In this document: positions 33,501 through 44,678 of the stretch, piece after piece
Position numbering within the stretch: position 1 is the first letter of the stretch
Layout of the letters: every line of letters starts with the position of its first letter
Assembly (NCBI GenBank): GCA_963922205.1
Contig: CAWUHX010000037.1
Location: 434,001-498,000 of the forward strand
From: Romanomermis culicivorax
Lineage: Eukaryota > Nematoda > Enoplea > Mermithida > Mermithidae
Direction: 5' to 3'
Length of the DNA: 64,000 bases
The notes under the pieces: model-generated
The model's input: the letters and a program-made list of their open reading frames with translations, nothing else
What the model was told of the DNA's origin: nothing
The model's database searches: none
Translations under genes and position numbers: made by a program

Positions 33501-34758
33501 TGGCGGGTAATTTTGAGTAAAATGCGGGGTCGTCAATGTCCATGAGGGGTTGGGGTTGCCTGTACTCAATGCAATTTTGAATATTACGACTCTGCTGATT
33601 TGGGCAATACCTGCTTGTATGACCTTTCTGCTTGCATATAAAACATTGAAAATTGGAGTAGGGTTTTGAAGGGCAGTTATCTGATCTATGTCCTGTTTGG
33701 GAGCAGTGGATGCATGGGCTTTTACAATCACGTGTACTGTGATTATTACGGAAACAGATTTCACATGATTTTCGGGTGCCTACTGATTTACAGTTACGAG
33801 CTACGTGTCCAATTTGTCCACACTGGAAGCATGTGGGTTGCCTGGGGGTGGTATTGTTCCTGTAAGCATTATTCCTGCTGAAAGTGTTGTTACTGAAATT
33901 GTTGTAGCTACTTTGTTGTGGGGGTTGAGGTTTTTGTTTGATCTGCAACTGTAAATCTTTTACTTGTTGTTCTAACTGATGCAAAAGATCCTGTTGGTCT
34001 GTATTTTTGGTGAGGGAAAAGATGGGTTCGGGTTTTGGGGGTATGAAGGGAAGGGCGTTAGACTTTAACTCATTTCTAAGAATTTGCTGTTCAATGTAAG
34101 CTGCTTCGTCTGACATTTCTTTTAGAGTTGCGAACCTTCTATACTTAATTGCTTCCCTGATTTCGTTTTGCATGCCTTCTACAAAGAGGGGTTTTATGAT
34201 CATTTCTCGTGCGTCTGTGTTAAAGTTAGGGTAGGCGAGGGTTGCGAGATGTTCTAGATCAAATAAGAATTCCGTTACTGTTTCTGATCGCTTTTGTTTT
34301 CTTTCGCGTAGGAATTGTTGATGTAGCTCATTATCTCTATTGTTTGGGAAAAATGCCTGTAATGCGACTTTATACTGCTCGTATGTGTGGGGAGGGTTTT
34401 CGGAATTTGTTAAACTTTTGAATTTTGCTAACGCGGCTCCTCCTAAATGAATTTCTAAACATGCCAACTTTAACTGTATGTCTGTATCTTTCATGCCTTG
34501 GAGTGCCATGAATTGTTCTAATCTTTTGTTCTATTCACCAAAATGTTGGGTCACGCCGCCCGTGAATACTGTAGGTTTCGCGTAGAAGTTATTTGCCATG
34601 TTATTACGAATGTTTGCTGTTCTTAGATCATCTATTAGGGTAGGGTTTACTGTATTCTGATTCAATTGTGTGCGTAGGGTACGAAAATGTTCTGAAAATA
34701 AATCGTTTATCTGTTCTCTAACGATTTCTCCTAAATGATCTTGCGTTTGGTGGGTCAT
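27535..34758 (-). CDS. Gag-Env-Pol polyprotein of the LTR retroelement (one in-frame stop)
   Basis: One frame of more than 2,400 codons. Gag contains four CCHC knuckles (about 33605-33840; e.g. CFQCGQIGHVARNC). A Pro/Gln-rich stretch leads to a signal-like hydrophobic segment (about 32960-33015), an ectodomain with many Cys and N-glycosylation sites, and a membrane anchor (about 31290-31375). Protease follows (IDTGA, about 30985), then RT with YLDD (about 29695-29715), RNase H (QTEAS ... ELETLAVV ... HTDHTAV) and integrase with an HHCC finger (about 28490-28640) and D, D, E residues (VDCMG, CDRGTDF, NGEVERC). The only stop is TAG at 34531-34533, where related gags often have Trp. The first RNase H Asp is Glu. 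The ATG at 34758 is the first after the LTR, but the frame is open up to the LTR, so the start is uncertain. Confidence 0.9.
31284..33030 (-). CDS. Envelope-like glycoprotein domain lying between Gag and protease
   Basis: This part of the polyprotein looks like a type I viral fusion glycoprotein. A hydrophobic leader is followed by about 550 residues with paired cysteines, several N-x-S/T sites, and a transmembrane segment (INLAVITVVIAGVFYSFLV) ending in a basic KYF tail. Shared motifs with the decayed env at 52.7-54.6 kb include CTNTGFFG, IEIGQIASW and LGARAFLQRTDI. The stretch around AEFTGEALTVWPC recalls the class III fusion core of herpesvirus gB and chuvirus glycoproteins. That assignment is inference, not established. 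No separate start or splice site is obvious, so release would need proteolysis or splicing. Confidence 0.6.
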
Positions 34759-34983
34759 TCTTGGTTTACGATGGGATTTCTGCTTAAATGCTTCAATTTT
34801 TGCTTCACGCTGTATTCGTTTAAATGTATCGCTTAATGCTTCGTTGGAGGGGGTTTCCAGTTTGCTTAATACGAATACCGTCTTACTGTAGGAAATGATT
34901 ACTACTGTATTATCTAATGCTTCTAAATGCCCGGATAAGAGTACACCTAACTGGGGGCAGGGAGTTCCACTGGTTAACGTAAC

Positions 34984-35001
34984 GGTACGGTCACCAAAAT
35001 A
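34984..35001 (-). promoter_or_regulatory. Candidate primer-binding site
   Basis: Directly after the 5' LTR the minus strand reads TATTTTGGTGACCGTACC. The TGGTGACYGTACC core also follows the miniature LTRs at 36849 and 37085, which supports a conserved primer-binding role. I cannot name the matching tRNA. Confidence 0.6.
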
Positions 35002-35899
35002 TGTAACGACCAGATTTGTGTGAGGTACTTTACTTCTAACCAATTAACCAATCGGTCGATACGGCCGGGCAAATAACGGGACGGGGCGAGGGCGAACGGT
35101 TACAACACAACAACGGGTAATCGACGGTCGCTTGAACATCGACAAAATAAAATGGGGGCGGCGCAGTTGCTTGCAAATAACAAAATACACAACACGGTTT
35201 AATTGCTTTCGAAGACGGTTCCTTGCAAATGCGGGCGCGGGGTCAAAAAATAAAAACGATACGGGAACAAGAATGAATAAATCACGCTTTGCTTCTTCTT
35301 TTATACGGCGATTCTGGCCACTCCCTGGATGCTGCGGGAGGTCGAGCTTCTGTCCATCTTCTTCCGCCAATCGTCGTCTCCTGCTACGCTTTTTATGCTT
35401 ACTTAGTTACGCCTCTCTAACGCTTTTCTGGTACCGTATGCTTTCTGTGCTTCGCTTGCTTTCTACGGTGGGCTTGGCCACACCTTTGTGCTTCTGTGCA
35501 TGCTTCCTGTATCGGTTTCTTTGTATACACACGTTTTGTGGGGCCGCCGCTACTGTTACACTTGAGACTACTGTACGGCGGGGCTTCTACGCATTTTACT
35601 GTGTGCAGGTGTTGTTTACGATTTTTACGGGGGATTACGGTAACCGTGGAATGTGTAGTTCAGTGTAGGTTTTAGGGGAACAGCTGCCATTTGTGCAAAT
35701 TAATTAGGGCATCTTAATCGGGCTACCGGGGTGTGAACGGATCAAAATAAAGTACTTCACGTAATTTTGTAGGAATGTTTGGGTGTGAATCCCAGACACC
35801 CTTGAGACGATAAAATGTGAAAATTAATAATATTTATTAAATGTCTATTACATACAGTATGCTACATATTTACAGTACTGCTTTAGCAGGTACGTTACA
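35002..35899 (-). repeat. 5' LTR of the env-bearing retroelement
   Basis: 898 bp. On the minus strand it starts TGTAACGTACC and ends GGTCGTTACA at 35002, directly followed by the leader. It should contain the promoter, but I cannot place a TATA box with confidence. Confidence 0.95.
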
Positions 35900-35903
35900 G
35901 AGC

Positions 35904-36658
35904 CATGTCACATTAAATGAAATGTGGTCAATCACGGGAGAATCCATGCCATATTGATAAAAAAATATGGCCATGTCACTGTGAGTGACATGCTGTAACC
36001 CCGTTGTGTGGCTCGCTTGGTCTTCATTTCGGGAACCTGACCTGGCTAGTACTGGCTATAGAAAGACCTATAGGGTACTCTGGTGCTGTCCTGGGGTTCT
36101 GCTGTAGAGTAATGGACAATGCTGCCAGGTCAGGGGTGGCAATCCCTGGTCCCACTCAGTATGTAAATTGGATAAGGTCACTTGATGAATGACCTGATGT
36201 AGGGGACCTGATTGTAAACCTAAATCTCCTTTTTAGCCCTAACCCAAGAGGAACAAGGACCCTTCTAACTGAGGGAAAACCGACTTAAGAAAGGGTTCCC
36301 AAAAATACACCCTCAACAATAATAATCCCCTGAGAAGACTTACCTAGTCCTGCTTCTCAAATATGATTCGATGAAAAGGGCGATGGGTCCCTGGTGGCTT
36401 CAGATAGCGATCAGCAAATGGGGGGTAAGGTCCACTCGGTTTGGCGATGGGTTAACTCAGGAGGTCGAGGCCACGCTCTAGTATTCAGCGGACAGGATTA
36501 GGGGGTGATCAGGCGCTACGTGGGCTATGGGTATGTTATGTGTTTTTAAGATATGTGTTTTTAATTCTGATTGAAGGGTCACACTGTAGCCTACGTGGGG
36601 AAAGAACAACAACAAAATGCAACAAAAATGACACACAAAATGCATGTAAAACATAATT
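35904..36658. other. Non-coding spacer
   Basis: No gene seen. The sequence next to the retroelement target carries a TGTCACATTAAATG word also present on the left flank (about 26584-26596), a local direct repeat that predates the insertion. Confidence 0.5.
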
Positions 36659-36662
36659 AACA

Positions 36663-37356
36663 TGTGACGATGCCCGAAAGATGCCATCATGCATTTTCCT
36701 CTGAACCCGTAGACTTGATGTTGCTCATCCAAGTCACAGGCCCAGACCTGGATTTTTGTGATAGGCACTGCTGCAGTCCCAACAGGTGATGCAGGGCTGT
36801 GCAGTCAGTGGTAGGGAAGCTACCACCCAGTGTGTGAGAACCGTTACATGGTGACTGTACCAGGGGGCCCCTCGCCTGCCTCACTTCCCAAGAGGAGAAT
36901 GTGATGATGTGCAAAAGGTGCCGTCATGCATTCTCCTCTGAACCCGTAGACTTGAAGTTGCTCATCCAAGTCATGGGCCCTGACCTGGATTTTTGTGACA
37001 GGCACTACTGCAGTCGCCACAGGCAATGCAGGGCTGTGCGGTCCATGGTAGGGAAGCTACCACCCCGTGTGCGAGAACCATCACATGGTGACTGTACCAG
37101 GGGGCCCCTTGCCTGCCTCAGCAGGGGGAGGGATTTTGTGACGAGGGCATCACACTTACCAAGAGGAGAATGTGATGATGTGCAAAAGGTGCCATCATGC
37201 ATTCTCCTCTGAACCCGTAGACTTGAGGTTGCTCATCCAAGTCATGGGCCCTGACCTGGATTTTTGTGACAGGCACTACTGCAGTCCCAACAGGCAATGC
37301 AGGACTGTGCGGTCCGTGGTAGGGAAGCTACCACCCAGTGTGCAAGAACCATTACA
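36663..37356 (+). mobile_element. TRIM-like tandem of three miniature LTRs
   Basis: Three units of 186, 185 and 186 bp (36663-36848, 36900-37084, 37171-37356) each begin TGTGA and end TTACA or TCACA. The spacers are 51 and 86 bp. Both start TGGTGACTGTACC, a primer-binding-like site, and both end AAGAGGAGAA, a polypurine-like tract directly before the next unit. The whole array is flanked by a 4-bp duplication AACA (36659-36662 and 37357-37360), so it inserted as one unit or arose in place by LTR recombination. This is the architecture of terminal-repeat retrotransposons in miniature. No protein is encoded. Confidence 0.8.
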
Positions 37357-37360
37357 AACA

Positions 37361-38082
37361 AAACAAAATATAAGTAGGTAACTGTCAAATAAAAAGTGGC
37401 GAAAAACATAAAATATCAACATGATGGAAATCAGGTGATGTATGGGTAAAATTGGTCTGCACAGGGCCCTGCTTTGAAAAAGGGTGTCCTCATCCTTGTT
37501 GTGGTAGAGGTTTATGCAGCATGTCTGTGGTGGTTGATTGTCCAAGGGGTGCAATGGCTGGTGGTCAAGGGTCCACTGGGTTTTCGGCGTATTCTGGCTC
37601 ATTGGGCTATATGGCAACTGGAAGTCAGTAATGGATGGAGTTGCTGACATCAATTGATCTGCGAGGTCGGTGATGCATGGAGTTGCTAATATCAAATGGC
37701 CTGTGAGATCTATAACGAGAGGAAAAGAAAAATTTCAGGGGTGAGATGAAGGCTATTGCATAGATGAGCCTGTGGTATGCAGCTATAGCCTTCTTCAGAT
37801 GCTTTGGTCGCTGCCCATTCTCTTTTTTCCACTGATGATCCAGCATGGATCAAGAATAGGTATTCTGTGAGGGGCATGGCTGTCCTTCAAAGAAGGACAT
37901 CCTCATCCATAAGTGGGGACAAAGAAGAGGAGAGAATCTTAATTAGGGGTCGGAGACCTTGGCATCAAGATATGGGTCAATTAGGTTGGGCCTTAAATCC
38001 CGACTTATTGATGGAATCAACAAGGGTGCCGACTCGACAACCTGTGAGGTGGAAAGTGACTCCTCTGCTTCAACGGGCAGAT
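37361..38082. other. Non-coding or heavily decayed sequence
   Basis: No supported gene. It probably contains the 3' part of the second retroelement, whose integrase C-terminus ends near 38083, but no LTR could be delimited. Confidence 0.4.
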
Positions 38083-41038
38083 CAGGTCACATGTAATGTC
38101 GAAGCTGACTGACATGCACAGTATCTTCTTGATTTGTCTCAAGACAAATAGTGATGTTAGGATATGCCACATTGGTGACAAGATAGGGCCCATCCTAAAT
38201 GGGCAGCAGTTTAGGCCTGAGGCCACATCTGCTGGAAGTGCACAGTTTGAGCACTTGGTCCCCTACTTTATATGAGACATCTCCTGCCATAAGCCGTCTG
38301 GGATTTCTCAATCCCACTCTGGATTGAGGTCAACGCATTTGTGAAATGGTGTTTGACCTCCATATCATATGTAGATACCTCAATGATATAGGTCCAAGGG
38401 TTGAATGAGAGGGTAGCGTGGGCATGCGACTGTACATGAGTTCAGAGGGCGAATACCCTGTGGACTCGTTCATGCTAATGTAGACGGCAAACACAGAATA
38501 GGGCAGGTGTTCTGTATGACCTTGATGGACATATGTAGCCATGTTGCTTGTGCTTGATTAGCTCTTTCCACTTCCTGGTTTGTCATCTGATAATAAGCGG
38601 TGGAGTGGATTTCCTTAGTTGAACAGATGGCAGTGACTTCAGCCATCAGTTTTGATGTGAAATCAGTGCCATGATCAGACTTAAGAATCTGCAGCGCCCC
38701 ATGCCGGCAGACAATTTGCATGACCAAAAGTTGGGCTATGATTTGTGCAGTGATATCCGGAGTAGCAAAAGCTTCAACCCACTTCATAAAGTAGTCTATG
38801 AAGACTACAATGAAATGGTTGTCAGCCTCACTAGTGATCATGGGTCCCATACAGTCCACTCCTACCCAGTGAAACTGACCGGTAATAGTGATAGGTTTCA
38901 GGGCTGCCCGGGTATTTTGTCCAGCCAGCTTTTTCGGTTGGCAAAGATCACACCACTGGCAGAAAGACTTGATGTCTGTACTGAGGGATGGCTTGTGGTA
39001 CCTGCAAGCTATTAGCTGCACGGTTTGTTTAGCAGTAAAGTGTCCAGCCAAGATGTCATTATGATGAGCCTGGATAATGGTAGTAACCATGAATCTAGGT
39101 ATGACAATCTTGTGGGACTGGCCTGTCCACTTTCGAATGACGTTATCCAACAGGTGGTAGCCATCAACATCATTCTGATCACTGTAGGGTTTTAGTGATC
39201 TAAGAATGGAGGCTAGATCTGGATCCTCAAATTGAGCTGTGAGAAGGTCACAGTACTGCACACCAGTCAATATCTCAGCTTAAGTCTCTGGTCTCACCAG
39301 GTGCTGCACTCCAACGGTGATAATCATCACATGTCTCTCAGGCCTGTAAAGGGGAGTATTGTCAATACTCTAAATGATGAGTGATGTAGGATCCCGTAGG
39401 TGCAATAATGCATCAGCATTTCTGTTAAACCGTTCTTTTGGCCGCCAAATTGTCAGTTTGAATTGGGCGAGCGCAATTCCCTATCAAGCGATCTGAGCAG
39501 AGGGATTAAGTTTCTCCAACTCTGTCTTGACTGCTGTATGGTCAGGTTGTACGACCACTTCATATTGAAAGAGGTATGGTCGAAAGTGCTTGACAAAATG
39601 GACAACAGCAAGAATCTCCAGCTCCATAATGGAGTATTTTTTCTCAGCTGCTGTTAACCTTCTACTGGCATACGGGACAGGATGATCATGTCCACTATCC
39701 TCTAACTGGCTTAAAACCGCCCCTATTCCTGAAATACTTGCATCCCTCTGGAGGATGAAAGATTTTGTAAAGTCTAGATGGTGCAGCATAGGAGGGTTTG
39801 TCAGCAATTGTCAGAGTTTGTCGAATGCCTCCTGCTGAGGTTTTGACAATAGGAAAGTAATTTCCTTCGGTAAGAGCTTAGTTTGAGGCTCGGTGTGCTG
39901 GGCACAACCAGGGATGAAACTGGTTTAGTAAGACACGAGGCCAAGAAAGGACTTGATGGCTTTGGCATTCTGTGGAATGGGTAGATTCTGGATGGCAGCT
40001 AGTTTGACCTTGTCTGGTTCCAGGCCACTCTGTGAGGTGCGATAGCCTAGATATTCCAAGTCAGAGTGCCATAATTTGCACTTGCTCAGTCTAAGCTTCA
40101 TTCTACCCTGACGAAGATGAGCCAACATGTCTGACAGGGGCTCAAGCCCAATTGCGGAACACCAAGATGTCATTGAGATAGGTCAATGCTGTAGGCCACT
40201 GTATTCCCATAAGGAGCAGGTCCACCAGATATTGGAATGTCCCAGGAGCATTGCACAGACAAAAAGGCAGATAGTTGAACTTGTAAAGTCCAATGGGCAT
40301 ATTGAATGCTGTTTTTTCTTTATCTGCCTTGGCAATCAGTATTGACCAGTAAACGTTAGCCTGATCAAGGGTAGTGAAGTACTTCATACCCTTGAGTGTG
40401 TCGGGGATGTCATATATCCATGGGAGAGGGTAGACATCCTTTTTTGTGACCTCATTAAGGCTGCCAAAGTCAACACACATATGGTGCCAATCGTTCTTTT
40501 TGCCCACCAGGATTGTATTTTTTGCCCACAGTGGCCTGCTCCACTGGATAATACCTTTCTCCTGTAGCACCCTGACTTCCTGCATGATGAGGTCCTTCTC
40601 CTTAGGTGAGGTCTGATAAGGAAACTGCTGGACTAGGTGGGCATCACTCATGGTGATTTCTTGCTGCACAAGATCAGTAGAACCTGTGTCCTTCTCATCT
40701 ATGGCATAGAGGTCAGTATATGCGGCCAGTAGGTCAATCAATGCTGTCTGGTCCTGTGAGGAAATATCAGATGATATCACAGCATTGGATTCAACCCACT
40801 TTCAGTCAAGGACTAAGTCCGGTTTGACCTCTGATCCCTGTGAGAGATCAGTGTGCATCTGCACATCACAGATAGTCATGTGTGGGTAGAGAACCATGGA
40901 ACGTGTATTCGGGCTAACTACGTGTAAGGGTATGCAGCCGTTAGCCAGGGTACTCACACTGCCAGCAAAGTATATGCTGCTATGAGTTCCCATGAGGCGC
41001 TTAGGGAAGAAAGCTACCTCTGGTACTTTCCTATACAT
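38083..41038 (-). pseudogene. Pol remnant of a second env-bearing retroelement (RT, RNase H, integrase)
   Basis: Minus-strand pieces in order: post-protease linker (40802-41038), RT (40142-40780), RT thumb (39925-40173), RNase H (39484-39807), integrase (38470-39270), integrase C-terminus (38083-38542). They match the 26.6-35.9 kb element block by block, for example YQTSPKEKDLI against YRTSPKEKQII and VGVDCMGPM against VGVDCMGLL. The RT box reads TYLNDILVF, so one catalytic Asp is Asn. RNase H keeps its Asp (QRDAS). Integrase has H..H..C..C and D, D, E. Several stops and frameshifts are present. Protease is missing, and the homology breaks near 41050. Confidence 0.85.
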
Positions 41039-41059
41039 TGATTGTACAAGTGCAGTAAA

Positions 41060-43384
41060 TCATGTCATTGAGTGTGGTTCAAGGACAACCAATTCCTGCA
41101 AGGGTAAAGCACCAAGGGTATAGCATCCTGCAAGGGTAAAGCACCACATTGGAGGTGCTGGAGGTAGCCGGGCCTTGAATTCCAGTTTTGGAGGATTCTT
41201 CAAGGCATCAAGGCGTTTCTGAGTTTCCCCGTCACGCTGCAATGGGCTGACATAATCAGTTAGCTTGGGCAGTGAGCGGCTGAAAACATGCTGATAGTGG
41301 CATTCGTAGAAACTGGCTGTGTGCACCTGTTGTGTTTGCTCGCTTTGGGTGCAGTGCAGAGGTGCATCATCTCGAGGATCGTGTTGATGACTATCATGGG
41401 TGGTATTATCTCTGCAGGGAGAATGTCTGGATTCCTTGCGGTGACAGTCATCGCAATGGTGTGACTTGTAGGGAGAGCAGTGGCTATCAGAACCGCTGGC
41501 AGGTGGCATTTGTTGGACCAGCCCTGCACTCTTTGTTGTCATAACTTTCGGCTGTGCTGTTGCACCAGTAGTAGAACTGGTTTGACCGGTCGTTTCCCGG
41601 GCTTTTTGTTGGGCGCCTTGCTGGCGGCGACGGGTCATATGCTCACTTGGGGTCTTGCCATGTTCGGTACGAGAGGTACTGGGCAGGGGTGTGCATCGGG
41701 CGTGTGGTTCGTCCATCCTTCACGTTTTGTGAACTTTGCGGTATGCCACCTCTTCCTGTTGATGAGTTTTCCATTTAGCTGAGTGTTCATATCAACCGGG
41801 TTTTAGAATAGGCTGGCTGTGGCGATCAAGAGTCAGCACCGAGGTAGTCAGAACCTGTGGAGGTTGAACATCCAGAGGTACGGTCGGCGGCAATTGAGCA
41901 ACTGGCAGCAGAAGAACTGGCTGGGCAACAACTGGAGCTGTTTGAGCAACAACTGGAGCGGTTTGAGTGATTTGAACTGGCTGTGGGACAGTTGGGGCTG
42001 GGATCAATAGCAGGAACATGATTTGCTGTATCTGATCCTGCAGCCCTTCCAGGTAGTCCATCCAATGATGTTCCCAGAACAACATTCCAGGTGGCGGCGG
42101 GAAATGATATGCAGTGAGAGCAGCGGCCAAGGCATTCCATTGAGAATCTGAAATGATTTGTTGCAAAATTCTAATAGGAGGAATATACTTGGCAGCGGCA
42201 ATGGTAGGAATCATCGGGGGTCTGGGCAAGACCGCGGGCATAGCTAGGTAAATGGGAGGGTCCATGGTGGGTGCCGGCAGAGCTATGTCTGTTGGGGGTT
42301 CCTGCGGCGTAACATCCATGGTGGTTGCTTGATCAACGGTACTCTCCTCCAGAATATCCATTAGGGTTTGGTCCGAAGTCGCTGTATTTGTTTCAGTATC
42401 CATAGTGGTAGGTTGGATCAGCATGGATTCTTCCATCGGGATAGGTGTCAAGCCCAAATATCGTCAAGCCTAAGTTTGAGGAAGCTGTTGATTTGAGCTG
42501 CTGATGCTGTAAAATTGGCTGTGGCAGTCGGTGCGGAAGGAGCCTGTGCTGGGGCTGGCAGGAGCAATTTTGCTATATTGAGGTCGAAAATTGGCATGTT
42601 GAGGAGTTCTTTATTGGATGGTTCCGTGACATGTGACAACATAGGGTGATCAAGCAACTCTTTGGCGGTGAGCATATGCACCAAAGTGGTAGTCCGCAAT
42701 GGGTATGCATAAATTGGTGCCGGAAACAAAAATCGATTCTGGAAATCCATGAGGCTAAGCAACCTAGAGTAAAAATGGAACGGGCTGTGGGGGTTCGCCC
42801 TGTAGATGGTTTTGTCAATATCCTTTTCTTCCATGGGGGTTTCTATGTGAAAATCTTCATCAAAGATGATGGGGCATAAGGCAAAATAATTGCAAAGGTA
42901 TGTGCTGGAATCATGGTTGTAAGTGGGCTCGCGCTCGGGGATGGGATTCATCCAATCAGTGAGGCGGGATCAGGGGTTTCCATCAGCCCGATACCACATG
43001 CACGCCTAGAAGGACACGGGGGTGGCTGGATCGAATGACTGTGCGTGCCTCGCCAACAAGTCGTCAACCTAGGCATACTCCATGGTGGAGCATGGCGATG
43101 CTAGAACTGCAGCTAGTGGCATACTTGTGGTGAGGCGCCGAAACCGTTCGCCATGTACCTGTAGAAGACTAATGATGGTGTTGAGGAGATAACAATAATG
43201 CATACCATGGTAAGTCCGGTCGCAGATCATTGGTGGTGATGAGCTCGATCCAAACCTCCTCAACTTGGTGGGGAATTGGTGGATCATTTTCAAACTCGAT
43301 GCGGTAATAAATAGCCAATTTGTAAATATGCAAAATGGGAAAGCCCAGTAATTCGATGAGCCGATGTGTGAGGCTGCTCTTCAT
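41060..43384 (-). pseudogene. Low-complexity C-terminal part of the exonuclease-like locus
   Basis: Three overlapping frames (42448-42951, 41792-42457, 41060-41716) plus a short one (43169-43384) read on from the exonuclease domain. They give a Pro/Ala/Gln-rich stretch with [13 protein letters not shown]-type repeats, then a basic stretch (TRRRQQGAQQKARE), then a His/Asp/Cys-rich segment. The frame changes look like small indels in one long ancestral frame. From memory the composition resembles predicted proteins abundant in mermithid nematodes; I could not check this. It may be a gag-like region or a repeat-embedded gene; no domain is recognised. Confidence 0.5.
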
Positions 43385-44678
43385 GGCCGAGGTGACAACT
43401 GCTTGAAGGCGTTTTGGGTCATCGTAAAGCGATTTTGGCTGAAGCGACAGATCTTCATCATCGGATACCTCGGCGATTTATTCCATTTGTCCTTTTGTTT
43501 CTTTTTTTTCTTTTTCGGTATTTTATGGGCACTGAGAACTTTCGGATGTGTGGTATGCATCAACCTTTTGATGTCACGAAAACTGTTGGTTTGTATACCT
43601 AAACAAAAAGACTGACTGTGGTCAGACGATGTGCAATTGTACATGAAAAATTGACATGCTGATAAAACCTCATCCCGCATGATCGCTGGTAAGGGGACTT
43701 GGGAGATTGTCTGATAGATTTTGTTGTCCGAGTCAGTGGGCAAAATGTCGTGTAGAGAGATGTTATGGAACATGGCAATCAACATTTTGGCTAAATGGTC
43801 AATGTCAGCGGCTTCTAGGGAGTCACGTGGATACAGCGAAGGAGTGCCGTAAACTTCTGGAATGAAGCTGTAGTGACCAAAAGCCAGGAAAAGTAGGATC
43901 CGATAGAATGCATCGAGGGCCGTGTAAGTGAGAACGTCCAGTTGCAAAGATGATGAATGGTGATGTTGAAAAAGCGCAACGTGGCCGGGAATTTGAGCAT
44001 GAGCCTCGAAACATCAAAAGCCCACATGGCGGAGACCCTTTCTGTGAGCGTGCATTTTTCTGGGATGAATCCAATCTTCCGAGCCAGCTCATAGAGCTGC
44101 GGGGAGATGGCAATATTGTGGATGACGCGGTACACATTGGAGTGAATAGCTTTCATGATGGCATCCTTATTTTTCTTTTGGCAATCAGTAGGGAATTTGG
44201 TACCAAGGAGGGCATAGATTTCGGCCCAGTCGTCAGCTCCATTGAAGGAGATTACGATGGTGTGTTTGCCATTGATGAGGGAAAATAGCCAGGTCCAGTC
44301 TTCCAGGGTCGCAGTGAATGTTTTGAAAACAAACATAGTGCCATTTGGAAATGCGAGTTGAACATAGCGAGTGTAATTAGACCCCATGGAATTAGGTGGC
44401 ATGGGGAGGGTGAACTTGAAATGTTTCATATGGGCAGCCATGATGGATTCCATGTCGAAACCGATCAAAGTATAGCCCCGGAAGTTTGGTGTGGGCTGGG
44501 CGGCGATTGCCACCCCCAAACAACTTGGTGGGAGGAATATTGGTGGTGGCAGCACATTGGGCGGCCGAGCATACAAAGAGACAAACCAGCATTCGAGGCC
44601 AGCAGCATGGACCAGATGTTTAACGTTGCTTTCTAAACAAGAGCAGGCATGATATTCGGCATAAGACATGGCATGCAC
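43381..44678 (-). pseudogene. DEDDy 3'-5' exonuclease domain, frameshifted
   Basis: The N-terminal frame (43815-44678) contains IGFDMES (exo I, D and E), VQLAFPNGTMFVF, and ISFNGADDWAEIYALLG (exo II, D). After a frameshift near 43950 the other frame (43381-43947) supplies LTYTALDAFYRILLFL, the Y-x3-D exo III motif. Together they form the WRN/EXD-type DnaQ-like exonuclease fold. A lysine run (KKKKKKQKDKW) follows. The locus sits among retroelements on the same strand, so it could be a captured host exonuclease or part of an unclassified element. Catalytic residues are conserved although the gene is broken. Confidence 0.7.

Larger units (their letters stand above)
26607..35899 (-). mobile_element. 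Complete env-bearing LTR retroelement (Ty3/gypsy-type pol)
   Basis: A 9,293-bp element on the minus strand. Two LTRs of 897 and 898 bp with TGTAACG...CGTTACA-type ends bound the internal region, and a 4-bp duplication GAGC (26603-26606 and 35900-35903) flanks it. A primer-binding-like site follows the 5' LTR, and a purine tract precedes the 3' LTR. The interior encodes gag, an envelope-like glycoprotein, protease, reverse transcriptase, RNase H and integrase in one frame. LTR identity of about 98% by eye indicates a fairly recent insertion. Confidence 0.95.

Noticed and set aside
28712-33881. Plus-strand open frames across the retroelement
   Set aside because: They are antisense shadows of the long minus-strand polyprotein, whose domains and motifs are unambiguous.
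37804-38112. Plus-strand 102-codon frame
   Set aside because: It overlaps the decayed integrase tail on the other strand and shows no motif.
43815-44137. Plus- and minus-strand alternative frames over the exonuclease locus
   Set aside because: Only the frames carrying the exo I-III motifs are consistent with a protein family; the others are overlaps of the frameshifted gene.
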